Below, one piece after another: positions 34,639 through 42,874 of a DNA stretch of 43,334 bases. The notes under the pieces were generated by a model. It was not told the DNA's origin. It did no database searches and worked only from the letters and a program-made list of their open reading frames with translations. Origin of the DNA: Candidatus Gottesmanbacteria bacterium RIFCSPHIGHO2_02_FULL_39_11. Lineage in GTDB: Bacteria; Patescibacteriota; Microgenomatia; 2-02-FULL-39-11. Each line of letters opens with the position of its first letter. The stretch's first letter is position 1. The stretch covers positions 1 to 43,334 of the forward strand of contig MFJL01000015.1 of the NCBI GenBank assembly GCA_001779195.1, read 5' to 3'. The translations under genes were made by a program, and so were the position numbers.

Positions 34639-36042
34639 TTACTTACTTACTCCAAGCGGCCGTTTCAAAACAGAGCCAAGTTTCCTTTGTGGAGCTCCGT
34701 CACTTGTTGTGAAGTCCGGAAACAACTTAAGATCTCCAATTTCGCATTGACCGTTCCGCTGACTAATTTTATCCGTCATAAAGCAGAAACTGGCGTGAAC
34801 CGGAAACGTTAACGTTATAGTATTTATTTCTGATGGATCTTTAGCGGCATCATAAATTAATTCTGTCAAAACTCTGTGTGGAATTTTTCCGTATTCCATT
34901 TTTTCCCGGAATAATCGGTATTTTTCCAATCTTTTTTCTATCCATTTTTTAGAATTACCTTCAGCAGTTGGTTTGAGAAGTTCTAATTGTCCATATGTTG
35001 GTTGGATCATGAGAATAAAGCGTGCGATGCTTCCTGCTTTTTTTTGTTCAATTCCGAGGGCATGTAAATAGGTTATAAGAGCAGATTCATATTCATTGGT
35101 ATTTGTATTCTGGGAAGACTCATAGTGACGGTAGTAGTCAAGCCATAAATTATTCATATTCTGGTAAACCCGATCTGTTGATCCAGTGAGATGAGTTAAT
35201 ACATCATATAGTTGTGGAAGTGAAATAGGAGTGCCAAAGTCGATATGAAAGCCCTTTTCTCTTCCTACCAACCCGTTAGCGAAGCGGGATGATTGATTTA
35301 ACAGGTTAATTTCTCCCGGATAGCCAAGAGAGTGAATCTCTTTAATTAAAAATTGAGAAATTTCATCTCCCATTTCTTCCTGAATAATCGTAATCCAGGG
35401 AGCGGTGTATTCTAATCTTGTTTTAACAGGTAAAGCTTCAACAGTAAGATGTTGCTTACTGATATCATAGGCACTGACATGAAGGTGACCTTGTTTCATG
35501 GTTGGTCCTCCCCGTGTTTGTCCTGTTTCGATTCTTTCATCCGGAGTGCCAAATCCCCAAGTACCCCATAACGTTGGAGATCCATGATGGACGACAGATA
35601 TAAAGTCAAGGGCCTTGTGTGTTGATGCACTTATAGCATTATAATAATCTCCACGCTGATTCTGTGGGATTTGGAATAAAGACTCAAAATCAAAAGGTTG
35701 ATGAGGTGCATCTCCATCTCTAAACCAGACAATAACTTGGGGTGAAAATAGCTCTATATGGGTTACACTTTTGGGTAACTCAACAGAATGCCCGAATGCA
35801 CGGGTAGCCTCTGATAAAAAAACAGATCGTGGTACGGATGGTTGAATATGGGGGGCTGGAACGATCGTAATACATGATTCTGCCGTGCCTCTTTTTTCAA
35901 CCCCTGAAAATCTTGAGCCTTCCGTAAAAACGTCCTGTCCGTCTGAGCGGGGACCTAATGGCGCCAGAGTATTTACTCCTATCTGCTGTGGTTCCTGCAA
36001 ATGAGCGCCAATAAGGCGCTGAATTAATATTTCTTCATTCAT
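34639..36042 (-). CDS. Hypothetical protein of about 467 aa, no family recognised
   Basis: Long ORF MNEEILIQRLIGAHLQEPQQIGVNTLAPLGPRSDGQDV...; co-directional with HAD gene. Confidence 0.75.
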   Translation of the reverse strand: MNEEILIQRLIGAHLQEPQQIGVNTLAPLGPRSDGQDVFTEGSRFSGVEKRGTAESCITIVPAPHIQPSVPRSVFLSEATRAFGHSVELPKSVTHIELFSPQVIVWFRDGDAPHQPFDFESLFQIPQNQRGDYYNAISASTHKALDFISVVHHGSPTLWGTWGFGTPDERIETGQTRGGPTMKQGHLHVSAYDISKQHLTVEALPVKTRLEYTAPWITIIQEEMGDEISQFLIKEIHSLGYPGEINLLNQSSRFANGLVGREKGFHIDFGTPISLPQLYDVLTHLTGSTDRVYQNMNNLWLDYYRHYESSQNTNTNEYESALITYLHALGIEQKKAGSIARFILMIQPTYGQLELLKPTAEGNSKKWIEKRLEKYRLFREKMEYGKIPHRVLTELIYDAAKDPSEINTITLTFPVHASFCFMTDKISQRNGQCEIGDLKLFPDFTTSDGAPQRKLGSVLKRPLGVSK

Positions 36043-36057
36043 ATTGAATAACAACCG

Positions 36058-36957
36058 TTATTCCTGTAAATAGTCAAATTTTTCCTCTGACAGATATTTT
36101 AGGGTTGCGGTATCGTTGAACTCTCCTGATATAAAAATGATTCCGTCTTTCTGCGCAGGATCAAAATTTTCTCTATTTCCAACAAAGATAAATTCAGATG
36201 GAAGTTCCAATTCTTTAAGCCTTTTATGCATCTCTATATCTGATTTACTGTCTCCAAAGCATTTAAATTGATCAGGACGTATTCCGCGATCATTAAGATA
36301 TCTAATAAATATCTCTGCGCCATGCGCTTTTCCTGCAAGAACGCTTTCAACATCTGTAGCAATTCCCGTAGGATCTACTCTAAATTGAGATGATAGTCCT
36401 GCCCCATCCAGTATGGCTTGTAAGTCCGCACACAACTTTTTTTGTGCTCGTTTGAAATCATCGGGTGTTTTCCCTCCCATCTGAGCGGCAGGCAGAACCT
36501 CAAGTGTGACCATGGTTTGTTTTGTGTCATCATAAAACATGGTATCCGAATATTTTTCTCCAAGAAGGGTTTTTACTTTATTCTGAATTGATTGCGGTAC
36601 TTGCAAGTCTTTTTCGATCTGAACCGTTCTCCTGCCTGATGTATCATGAACTATGAGTACCCCTCCTTTTTCTCCGATTGCAACGACGTTATTCATAAGG
36701 CTCGTATCATTCAGACGGTTTTTTAACGGATCAAGAATTTCCTGTTCCAGAAAGTTCTGTGCGCGTCCGGAATTTAAACATATGATCATCCCCATCCCGA
36801 GTCTTTTTTCCAACTGGATAAATAATTCTACTTTCTCCACCTTTTTAGTCCACGGATTGGTAAGTACCCCGTCGACATCAAATAAATACGCATACAATGG
36901 CGGGTAAGGTACGCGTTCTGTTTGAGATCTGCCTGTTTGCTCAAGTCTTAAGGACAT
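36058..36957 (-). CDS. HAD-superfamily sugar phosphatase-like protein
   Basis: 299 aa; YLFDVDGVLTNPWTKK (motif I), ICLNSGRAQ (motif II), KCFGDSKSDIEMHKRL (motif IV). Confidence 0.85.
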   Translation of the reverse strand: MSLRLEQTGRSQTERVPYPPLYAYLFDVDGVLTNPWTKKVEKVELFIQLEKRLGMGMIICLNSGRAQNFLEQEILDPLKNRLNDTSLMNNVVAIGEKGGVLIVHDTSGRRTVQIEKDLQVPQSIQNKVKTLLGEKYSDTMFYDDTKQTMVTLEVLPAAQMGGKTPDDFKRAQKKLCADLQAILDGAGLSSQFRVDPTGIATDVESVLAGKAHGAEIFIRYLNDRGIRPDQFKCFGDSKSDIEMHKRLKELELPSEFIFVGNRENFDPAQKDGIIFISGEFNDTATLKYLSEEKFDYLQE

Positions 36958-37030
36958 GATCGGGATTATAGCATGTTCCCTCCGCCCGAGGGCGGAAATG
37001 GTATAATTCTTTTTGTCATACCGTATATTC

Positions 37031-37102
37031 GCCCCTGTAGCTTAACGGATAGAGTAGGTGGCTTCGAACCATCTGGTGGGGGTTCGATTCCCTCCAGGGG
37101 CA
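37031..37102 (+). tRNA. tRNA-Arg (TCG)
   Basis: GCCCCTGTAGCTTAACGGATAGAGTAGGTGGCTTCGAACCATCTGGTGGGGGTTCGATTCCCTCCAGGGGCA; anticodon loop CTTCGAA. Confidence 0.93.
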
Positions 37103-37187
37103 CTTTAAATTTCAGCGTTAACAATAAAATTCTATGAAGAATTTTGCTGAAATTTAAGGTGTAAACACTATAAACGGTATTTAAAAC

Positions 37188-37460
37188 ATGAATTGGTTTG
37201 TTTATATAGCTGAATGTAATGACGGATCGTTTTACACCGGTATAACAAAAGATGTAAAGCGCAGAGAACTTGAACATAATCATGATAATAAGCTGGGAGC
37301 TAAGTCACTTCGTGGAAAAAGACCGGTAAAAATTGTTTATTTTGAGGAGTATAATACGCAAAAAGAAGCAGCAAAAAGAGAGTATGCGATTAAACAATGG
37401 AAAAAAGAGTATAAGATAAAGCTTATCGATAAATTGAAAATTTCAAAGGGTTTACCCTGA
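37188..37460 (+). CDS. GIY-YIG nuclease domain protein (UPF0213-like)
   Basis: 90 aa; WFVYIAECNDGSFYTGITKDVKRRELEHN. Confidence 0.9.
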   Translation: MNWFVYIAECNDGSFYTGITKDVKRRELEHNHDNKLGAKSLRGKRPVKIVYFEEYNTQKEAAKREYAIKQWKKEYKIKLIDKLKISKGLP

Positions 37461-37528
37461 AAATTTTTTTAAATTGCGAAGCAATTTTGGAAAAATTTAC
37501 AAAGTAAATTTTTAAAAAATTTTTAGGG
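37455..37528. repeat. Three-way-junction (cruciform) repeat, copy 1
   Basis: CCCTGAAAATTTTTTTAAA-TTGCgaaGCAA-TTTTGGAAAAATTTACaaaGTAAATTTTTAAAAAATTTTTAGGG. Confidence 0.75.
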
Positions 37529-37597
37529 CCCATAGCTCAATGGTAGAGCGCTTCCCTCTTAAGGAATCGGTTGGAGGTTCGAGTCCTCCTGGGCTCA
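37526..37597 (+). tRNA. tRNA-Lys (CTT)
   Basis: GGGCCCATAGCTCAATGGTAGAGCGCTTCCCTCTTAAGGAATCGGTTGGAGGTTCGAGTCCTCCTGGGCTCA; anticodon loop CTCTTAA. Confidence 0.88.
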
Positions 37598-37799
37598 CAA
37601 ACTGTTCTTGTGAGGTATTGTAAGCCTGGTTTAGCTCGACAATAGGCACTAACTGTGGAGTTCCATTGACCAACTCCTTGTAAGTGGGTGATGTATTAAA
37701 GAGTAGAGAGAACATAGCAGCGTTTTGGATCGGATTGTCGCTCCCAAGTACCAATTCTCCAATGTGTTCCAGAGTAGGAGACGGAGTAGGGGACGAGTA

Positions 37800-38530
37800 G
37801 GGGACGGTTCTCAATTGAGTACACTATTGATAAAAACCACGGTATGTAATAACTTGGAAATATGCCAAGATCTCCTCGACTTCTGCTTCCTTTGACTTAT
37901 TACCATATAATGACACGAGGGAATAATCTGAATGTCATATTCAGACAAAGTGACGATTATCTAAAATATCTAGAAATTCTCCATGACTTAAAAGAAATAC
38001 ATCCGTTTGATATGTATCACTATTGTCTTATGCCAAATCATACTCATTTTTTGGTAAGAACCAGGAGCGAAAGCGACTTTTCCTCATTTATGAAAAAGAT
38101 AAATCTTATTTATTTTTACTATTACAAAAAGAAATATGGTTGGGTTGGTCATTTCTGGCAGGGAAGGTTTAAAAGTCAACCGGTTGGAAAAGATGATTAT
38201 TTTATACAGTGTGGGAGATACATAGAACTAAATCCCCTGAGGGCAAATTTAGTTGATGATACGGAAGAGTATCCGTATTCAAGCTTCCACTATTATTCGA
38301 AAGGAAAAGTGGATAGTCTCATTACCGAGGATTTGTTTTATGAAGAGTTAGGTAAAACGATGAAAGAAAGACAGTTAAAGTATAAAGATATAATTATTAA
38401 TGATCTTGTTCTGGATACGTATAAGAAAAAAGCGTGGGGATCAAAAGAACAGAGATATAATGAACATAGGAAAATAAAATACCATGTTTACTAAAATTAT
38501 CAATTATGTGGCTGTTTGAGAACCGTCCCC
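37800..38530 (+). mobile_element. RAYT (Y1 HUH transposase) element with inverted-repeat termini
   Basis: Left GGGGACGGTTCTCAA (37800-37814), right TTGAGAACCGTCCCC (38516-38530) flanking the transposase ORF. Confidence 0.85.
37862..38494 (+). CDS. REP-associated tyrosine transposase (Y1_Tnp/IS200-like)
   Basis: 210 aa; MPRSPRLLLPLTYYHIMTRGNN, YCLMPNHTHFLVRT (HUH-type), GHFWQGRFKSQPV, YIELNPLRANLV. Confidence 0.93.
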   Translation: MPRSPRLLLPLTYYHIMTRGNNLNVIFRQSDDYLKYLEILHDLKEIHPFDMYHYCLMPNHTHFLVRTRSESDFSSFMKKINLIYFYYYKKKYGWVGHFWQGRFKSQPVGKDDYFIQCGRYIELNPLRANLVDDTEEYPYSSFHYYSKGKVDSLITEDLFYEELGKTMKERQLKYKDIIINDLVLDTYKKKAWGSKEQRYNEHRKIKYHVY

Positions 38531-38628
38531 ATACTCTTTCCGTTTTCTTACAGATTTATTTCTTTTTTAATATATTTACTTGAGATATTAAACTTATTTC
38601 TTTAATTATATAAAAGGGAGGTGAGTCT

Positions 38629-38847
38629 ATGAAAGATATAAAAAATGCTATCAAACATTTGAGTAGTCATCAAAAGTATCCCGCAACAAAAGCTGAACTT
38701 GTCGCAGAGTGCGACAATCTGTCTGATTTCTCACAGGAGGATAAAAACTGGTTTAAAAATCACCTCGCTGAGGGAGTGTATTCATCTTCTGATGAGGTAA
38801 TAACGGCATTAGGTTTAAGTGGGAGTGGCATGTCTGCTGGGATGTAA
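38629..38847 (+). CDS. Small DUF2795-like protein
   Basis: 72 aa MKDIKNAIKHLSSHQKYPATKAELVAECD...; RBS gggaggtg upstream. Confidence 0.6.
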   Translation: MKDIKNAIKHLSSHQKYPATKAELVAECDNLSDFSQEDKNWFKNHLAEGVYSSSDEVITALGLSGSGMSAGM

Positions 38848-38860
38848 GGAGGAATTATGT

Positions 38861-39601
38861 ATGGCAATCAGATGGGAACTTAGTGTGAAGTTTCTGGAGC
38901 AGGGAAATATATTTTTTTTCTACAAACCCAAGAAAGGAGTTGAGGAAGTAAAAGAGTTTGAAGACGTCGGCAGATTTTATTTTGTTTTGGACCCTTATGG
39001 AGAAAAACAGATTCGATTTGTTGTAATGGGACAAAAGAAAATGCCGAGTGTCACAGACGGTCATGAACGTGCATGGGGATTTATAGAAAAAGTCGGAGGG
39101 CGCGGGTTTATGGTGAGCAGCAAGCAGAAAGTGGTATCCGTCTCAGGAAATGCGCGTCCGGTTGGAGAAGGGCTTTATGCGATCCTTCATCATATTGATC
39201 ATACCCATCTGGTATACGTTCTTGAGCTTCCCCGAAAATTAGGAGAGGTGCAGAAGGCTTTTAATATAGAAAGACAGGCAAATTATATTTTTATCATAAA
39301 GCATCCCAATACACCGCTCCCTCCCGGTGCTCTACTTCCTTCTTCTAAGGGAGAGCCTAAAAATGAAAATTTTATAAAAGAATTTGGTACCAGAAAATAT
39401 ATTCCGGTTAATCCCCCATCTTTACTTGACTATGAAGGAGCGATGGTTTTTATGATCGGAGTAAATGACGAATTGGCAAAATTGGGAATTCAGGTAAACA
39501 AAGATATTGAGACGGAAGGGTCTGCAGATATTTTTCAGGAGCTAAAGATGAGTAAAAAAAGACACCCAATTGAACCCCTGATGAAGGGGACATGGAAGTA
39601 A
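38861..39601 (+). CDS. Conserved hypothetical protein
   Basis: MAIRWELSVKFLEQGNIFFFYKPKKGVEEVKEFEDVGRFYFVLDPYG...; RBS aaggagg; start trimmed to 38861. Confidence 0.7.
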   Translation: MAIRWELSVKFLEQGNIFFFYKPKKGVEEVKEFEDVGRFYFVLDPYGEKQIRFVVMGQKKMPSVTDGHERAWGFIEKVGGRGFMVSSKQKVVSVSGNARPVGEGLYAILHHIDHTHLVYVLELPRKLGEVQKAFNIERQANYIFIIKHPNTPLPPGALLPSSKGEPKNENFIKEFGTRKYIPVNPPSLLDYEGAMVFMIGVNDELAKLGIQVNKDIETEGSADIFQELKMSKKRHPIEPLMKGTWK

Positions 39602-39604
39602 ATG

Positions 39605-39905
39605 GTCTTTTTCGGGAACATTAGATCTATTAACCAATTTTGGCTCAGATCCAAGCATATCCAATATTTTTCTGGCGTCCTCTGAATCCGGAACTAACTT
39701 TCCGTTAATGTGACAAAATCTCCTTTTGGCCTTACCACAATTCTAAAGTATTCTCCTACCCTTTTGTTCCGGGTTTGGCTCTGGTTCTCCCCTGCCGCTG
39801 TGCTTGCCATGCTGCCGGTAAGACATGGATTTCCATGCTGCTTGAGCTTTTTTAATATTTTTCCGTGCAGCTTGAATTTGTAGTTGACTTTGCATACTTT
39901 CACCC
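39605..39905 (-). pseudogene. Degraded small-protein gene with coding-like segments in different frames
   Basis: MQSQLQIQAARKNIKKAQAAWKSMSYRQHGK... / EYFRIVVRPKGDFVT / RRFCHINGKLVPDSEDARKILDMLGSEPKLV on the minus strand in shifted frames. Confidence 0.5.
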
Positions 39906-39985
39906 CCTTTCTTTATAAAGCTAGAGAGTAAAGGTTAAATGGCAAATAGAGGAGAGTAAGAATTGGGTAATAAAAGTCGGCATCG

Positions 39986-40302
39986 GGTACAGTTCTCAAT
40001 TGAATACAATTTGATCTGTACCACTATTGTCTTATGCCAAATCATACTCATTTTGATGATTATTTTATACACGGTAACCCGTCTTGCTTGCATTGAGTTT
40101 AACGAATGTGTCCGGAATCCATGTTTGACTAACACAGATTCTGGATGCCTGTAACAATTCCTGTGAATTTTCAGGGTAAACGCCCACAAATCTAGTTTAC
40201 CAGAATGACGTAAATAACGTATTTATAAGATGAGTTCTAAACTGAAATTATCAATTATGTGGCTATTTGAGAACCGTCCCCATCTACCCATCTACCCATC
40301 TA
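39986..40302 (+). mobile_element. Internally deleted RAYT element
   Basis: Left ggtacagttctcaattgaatac, right attatcaattatgtggctatttgagaaccgtcccc; internal transposase fragments cactattgtcttatgccaaatcatactcatttt and gatgattattttataca; right end followed by (CATCTACC) repeats. Confidence 0.82.
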
Positions 40303-40394
40303 ATTCCGCAATTCACAAAAAATTAAACTTTTCATTGTTTAATTTCTCCGAACTGTTTACCCTCAAAATTTCTCAATTTTGTAGGGTACCTTTA

Positions 40395-40466
40395 CCCTAA
40401 AAATTTTTTAGCTTGCAAAGCAAGCAAGAAAAATATATCTGATATATTTTCAAAAAATTTTCAGGG
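40395..40466. repeat. Three-way-junction repeat, copy 2
   Basis: CCCTAAAAATTTTTTA-GCTTGCaaaGCAAGC-AAGAAAAATATATCtGATATATTTTC-AAAAAATTTTCAGGG. Confidence 0.75.
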
Positions 40467-40518
40467 CAAGCACCATAATAAATAATTTTCTTTTTGATTC
40501 CCCTTTCGGGGATCAAAT

Positions 40519-40773
40519 CTACTTCTTCCCCAGTCCTTTATCATGCATACCGATACTACGAAGAAATACTTCTTCATCAGTCATTATAAAAGTAAAGCGA
40601 TAATGAAAATCCACTCTTGCTTCCCATACTTTTGAATCCATTTTCTTAGTATAAAGAGAAGGATAATGCGGATCTTTAAGCAAGAATGTCATCTGTTTTT
40701 GAAATTTCTTTTGAATTTTGGGGTGAAGTCTGCGGTATTGTTTTTCAAATCCCGGAGTTTGATGGACAATCAT
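40519..40773 (-). CDS. RelE/ParE-family toxin
   Basis: 84 aa MIVHQTPGFEKQYRRLHPKIQKKFQKQMTFLLKDPHYPSLYTKKMDSKVWEARVDFHYRFTF. Confidence 0.85.
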   Translation of the reverse strand: MIVHQTPGFEKQYRRLHPKIQKKFQKQMTFLLKDPHYPSLYTKKMDSKVWEARVDFHYRFTFIMTDEEVFLRSIGMHDKGLGKK

Positions 40774-40776
40774 ACG

Positions 40777-41010
40777 TTAAAGAGTCTTGAGGTATTTTAA
40801 ATACTCTTCGCCATTTTCAAATGTCTTGTATTTTCCCATCTTTATTTCCGCATCAGCACGCTTCTCTGAATAGTCCCACCAGGCTGAAGTTCCACATGGA
40901 GGTTCTTTTTCCATCTTTTCTAATACCTTTTCTACAAGCTTTTCCAACCGACTCATTCGGGTAAGAAGAGAATTAAATGAATTGGATGAAATTGTTATTG
41001 ACTGATTCAT
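40777..41010 (-). CDS. Cognate antitoxin (putative)
   Basis: 77 aa ORF immediately upstream of the RelE-like gene, 3-nt gap. Confidence 0.65.
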   Translation of the reverse strand: MNQSITISSNSFNSLLTRMSRLEKLVEKVLEKMEKEPPCGTSAWWDYSEKRADAEIKMGKYKTFENGEEYLKYLKTL

Positions 41011-41064
41011 ATGCTACTAATATATCACTTGATAAAACCATTGTAAATCGCAATTCGTCGTTTG

Positions 41065-41140
41065 GAATTATCACTTATGTGGCTGTTTGAGAAAGGTGTG
41101 GACTCAATTCCACCCTCCAGGTGGAGAATTATATAAGATT
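41065..41140 (+). repeat. RAYT-associated REP repeat (type 2 tail)
   Basis: ggaattatcacttatgtggctgtttgagaaaggtgtggactcaattccaccctccaggtggaga. Confidence 0.8.
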
Positions 41141-41300
41141 TCTTTAATATATTTTAATTCTTCTCTATAATAAGCATAAGATTTTATATCCTGATGTTTT
41201 TTTCCAACATTACTATTTCCCATAATTTTCCAGGGTTTGCATAAAAGACACCCGCCTCTAATTGATTTTGGCCCTTTTCGTTTAAAGTTCATATCATAAT

Positions 41301-41627
41301 CTATTGAATAACAATTCCCGTTTTACGGATTTCTGAGGCTAGAGTGTAGTATTTATTAGTTAAATCATCAGGGGTAAAAGGCATGGGATTAATATCTATG
41401 TCTTCTTTACTTTTTATTCTCCATAACCGGTCAAACCAGCCTTGGTAATCCTTATCGAATATTTTTGACACTACACATAGGTCAATATCACTATATTTGT
41501 GGTTTGTTCCTTTGGCGAAGGAACCAAAAAGGATAAGCTTATCATAAGAAATTCCCTCTTCTTTGAGAAGATTTGAAAAATGAAGAATTTGATTTAGTAC
41601 TTTTTTATTTATAGTTTTTTTAACCAT
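41301..41627 (-). CDS. MNT-type nucleotidyltransferase (module 1)
   Basis: 108 aa; LILFGSFAKGTNHKYSDIDLCVV. Confidence 0.92.
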   Translation of the reverse strand: MVKKTINKKVLNQILHFSNLLKEEGISYDKLILFGSFAKGTNHKYSDIDLCVVSKIFDKDYQGWFDRLWRIKSKEDIDINPMPFTPDDLTNKYYTLASEIRKTGIVIQ

Positions 41628-41995
41628 AGAAGTATCTCCTTCGTCTTTTTCATATATTTAATAGTGAATCCTTCAGTCGCTTTTTTGTAAAAGGTAAACT
41701 TTTCATCTTCATATCTTGCCTGAATATTAAAGGTTGTTATTTCTGACAAGTCTTCCTTCATGTCTGCAGGTACAAGAGAGACACTGCTCACCTTAGCCAG
41801 TTTTTCCAGATCATGAATCCAGGGAGGTGCATTATGTTTTTTCTTTATAAAAACGCTTTTGAGCATTTTTTCAATTGTCAGATGACAGAAAAAAAGTGCG
41901 TTGTGGTATTGTTTTCCTTTAAAAAGCACCACTGCGCTTTTATAGTCATTCTCAGCACTTTTTTTCCAGAACTCTATCAATTCTTTTTCCGTCAT
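41609..41995 (-). CDS. HEPN domain protein (module 1)
   Basis: 128 aa; FWKKSAENDYKSAVVLFKGKQYHNALFFCHLTIEKMLKSVFI...NIQARYEDEK; overlaps the MNT gene. Confidence 0.9.
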   Translation of the reverse strand: MTEKELIEFWKKSAENDYKSAVVLFKGKQYHNALFFCHLTIEKMLKSVFIKKKHNAPPWIHDLEKLAKVSSVSLVPADMKEDLSEITTFNIQARYEDEKFTFYKKATEGFTIKYMKKTKEILLWLKKL

Positions 41996-42082
41996 TATTT
42001 TATTTTATCACAGTATTAAAAATACTCGCAGGTCGCGCAATTCGCAATTTACCCTAGAACCTATTTTATACTCTGAATAGTG

Positions 42083-42130
42083 GGTGTGGACTCAATTCCA
42101 CCCTCCAGGTGGAGGATTATGGAGGATTAT
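42083..42130 (+). repeat. RAYT-associated REP repeat
   Basis: gtgtggactcaattccaccctccaggtggaggattatggaggattat. Confidence 0.8.
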
Positions 42131-42138
42131 CTGGAATA

Positions 42139-42462
42139 TCAGCTATGAAGAATATCTTTACTTTCTTTCAAGGCTTCATATAAAGAAGTTAATGGGCTTA
42201 CTTTTTTTATTTCCTCAGCGGTAAATGCATGTAAATGCATGTCTAAAGGAATAAGGATACGTTTCCCATAAAGAATTTTCAGCCTATCATCAATATCCAT
42301 ATTTTTAAAGTAGTTAGAAACTACAATAAGATCGATATCGCTCCCCTCTTTATACGTTCCTTTTAAATAGGATCCAAAAAGAAGGACCTTTTCAGGCTTA
42401 ACATCTTTATTTAATCTTTCTATATATTGTATTAGGTAGTTATCAATTTTTCTTTTACCCAT
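42139..42462 (-). CDS. MNT-type nucleotidyltransferase (module 2)
   Basis: 107 aa; VLLFGSYLKGTYKEGSDIDLIVV. Confidence 0.92.
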   Translation of the reverse strand: MGKRKIDNYLIQYIERLNKDVKPEKVLLFGSYLKGTYKEGSDIDLIVVSNYFKNMDIDDRLKILYGKRILIPLDMHLHAFTAEEIKKVSPLTSLYEALKESKDILHS

Positions 42463-42820
42463 AAGTAAATTTCCTTACTAATCTTTATTATTGGTTCGAC
42501 TTTACGACGGCTGGTATATACATGCTCTCGAAAATCGGGATATCGTACTCTCCAAAAATGTCGTGTAATTTCTGCAAGTTCCTTTACCCAGTGACTTTTG
42601 GGAGATTCAAATCCTGCATGTACAAAAAGGTCATCTAAATTATGTGTTTTAATCGGAGCTTTATCTTTAAACTCTATATATGCACCCTTTAATATCATTT
42701 CTAAAGCCTGGTGGGCACAATATACAGATAGTGCATACTTGCTATTCTTTAATTAGAATTCCATATTTTCAAAGTTCTTTTCAGCATAGTTCAGCCATAG
42801 TTTGGTTTGTTACTTCATCT
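42432..42820 (-). pseudogene. HEPN gene (module 2) with in-frame stop(s) in N-terminal region
   Basis: LWLNYAEKNFENMEF*LKNSKYALSVYCAHQALEMILKGAYIEFKDKAPIKTHNLDDLF...RVRYPDF; TAA at 42753-42755. Confidence 0.65.
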
Positions 42821-42874
42821 CTATCTATTTTACCACACTGAAAAAATTCTTCGCAAAACCCATGTCATCCCTTT

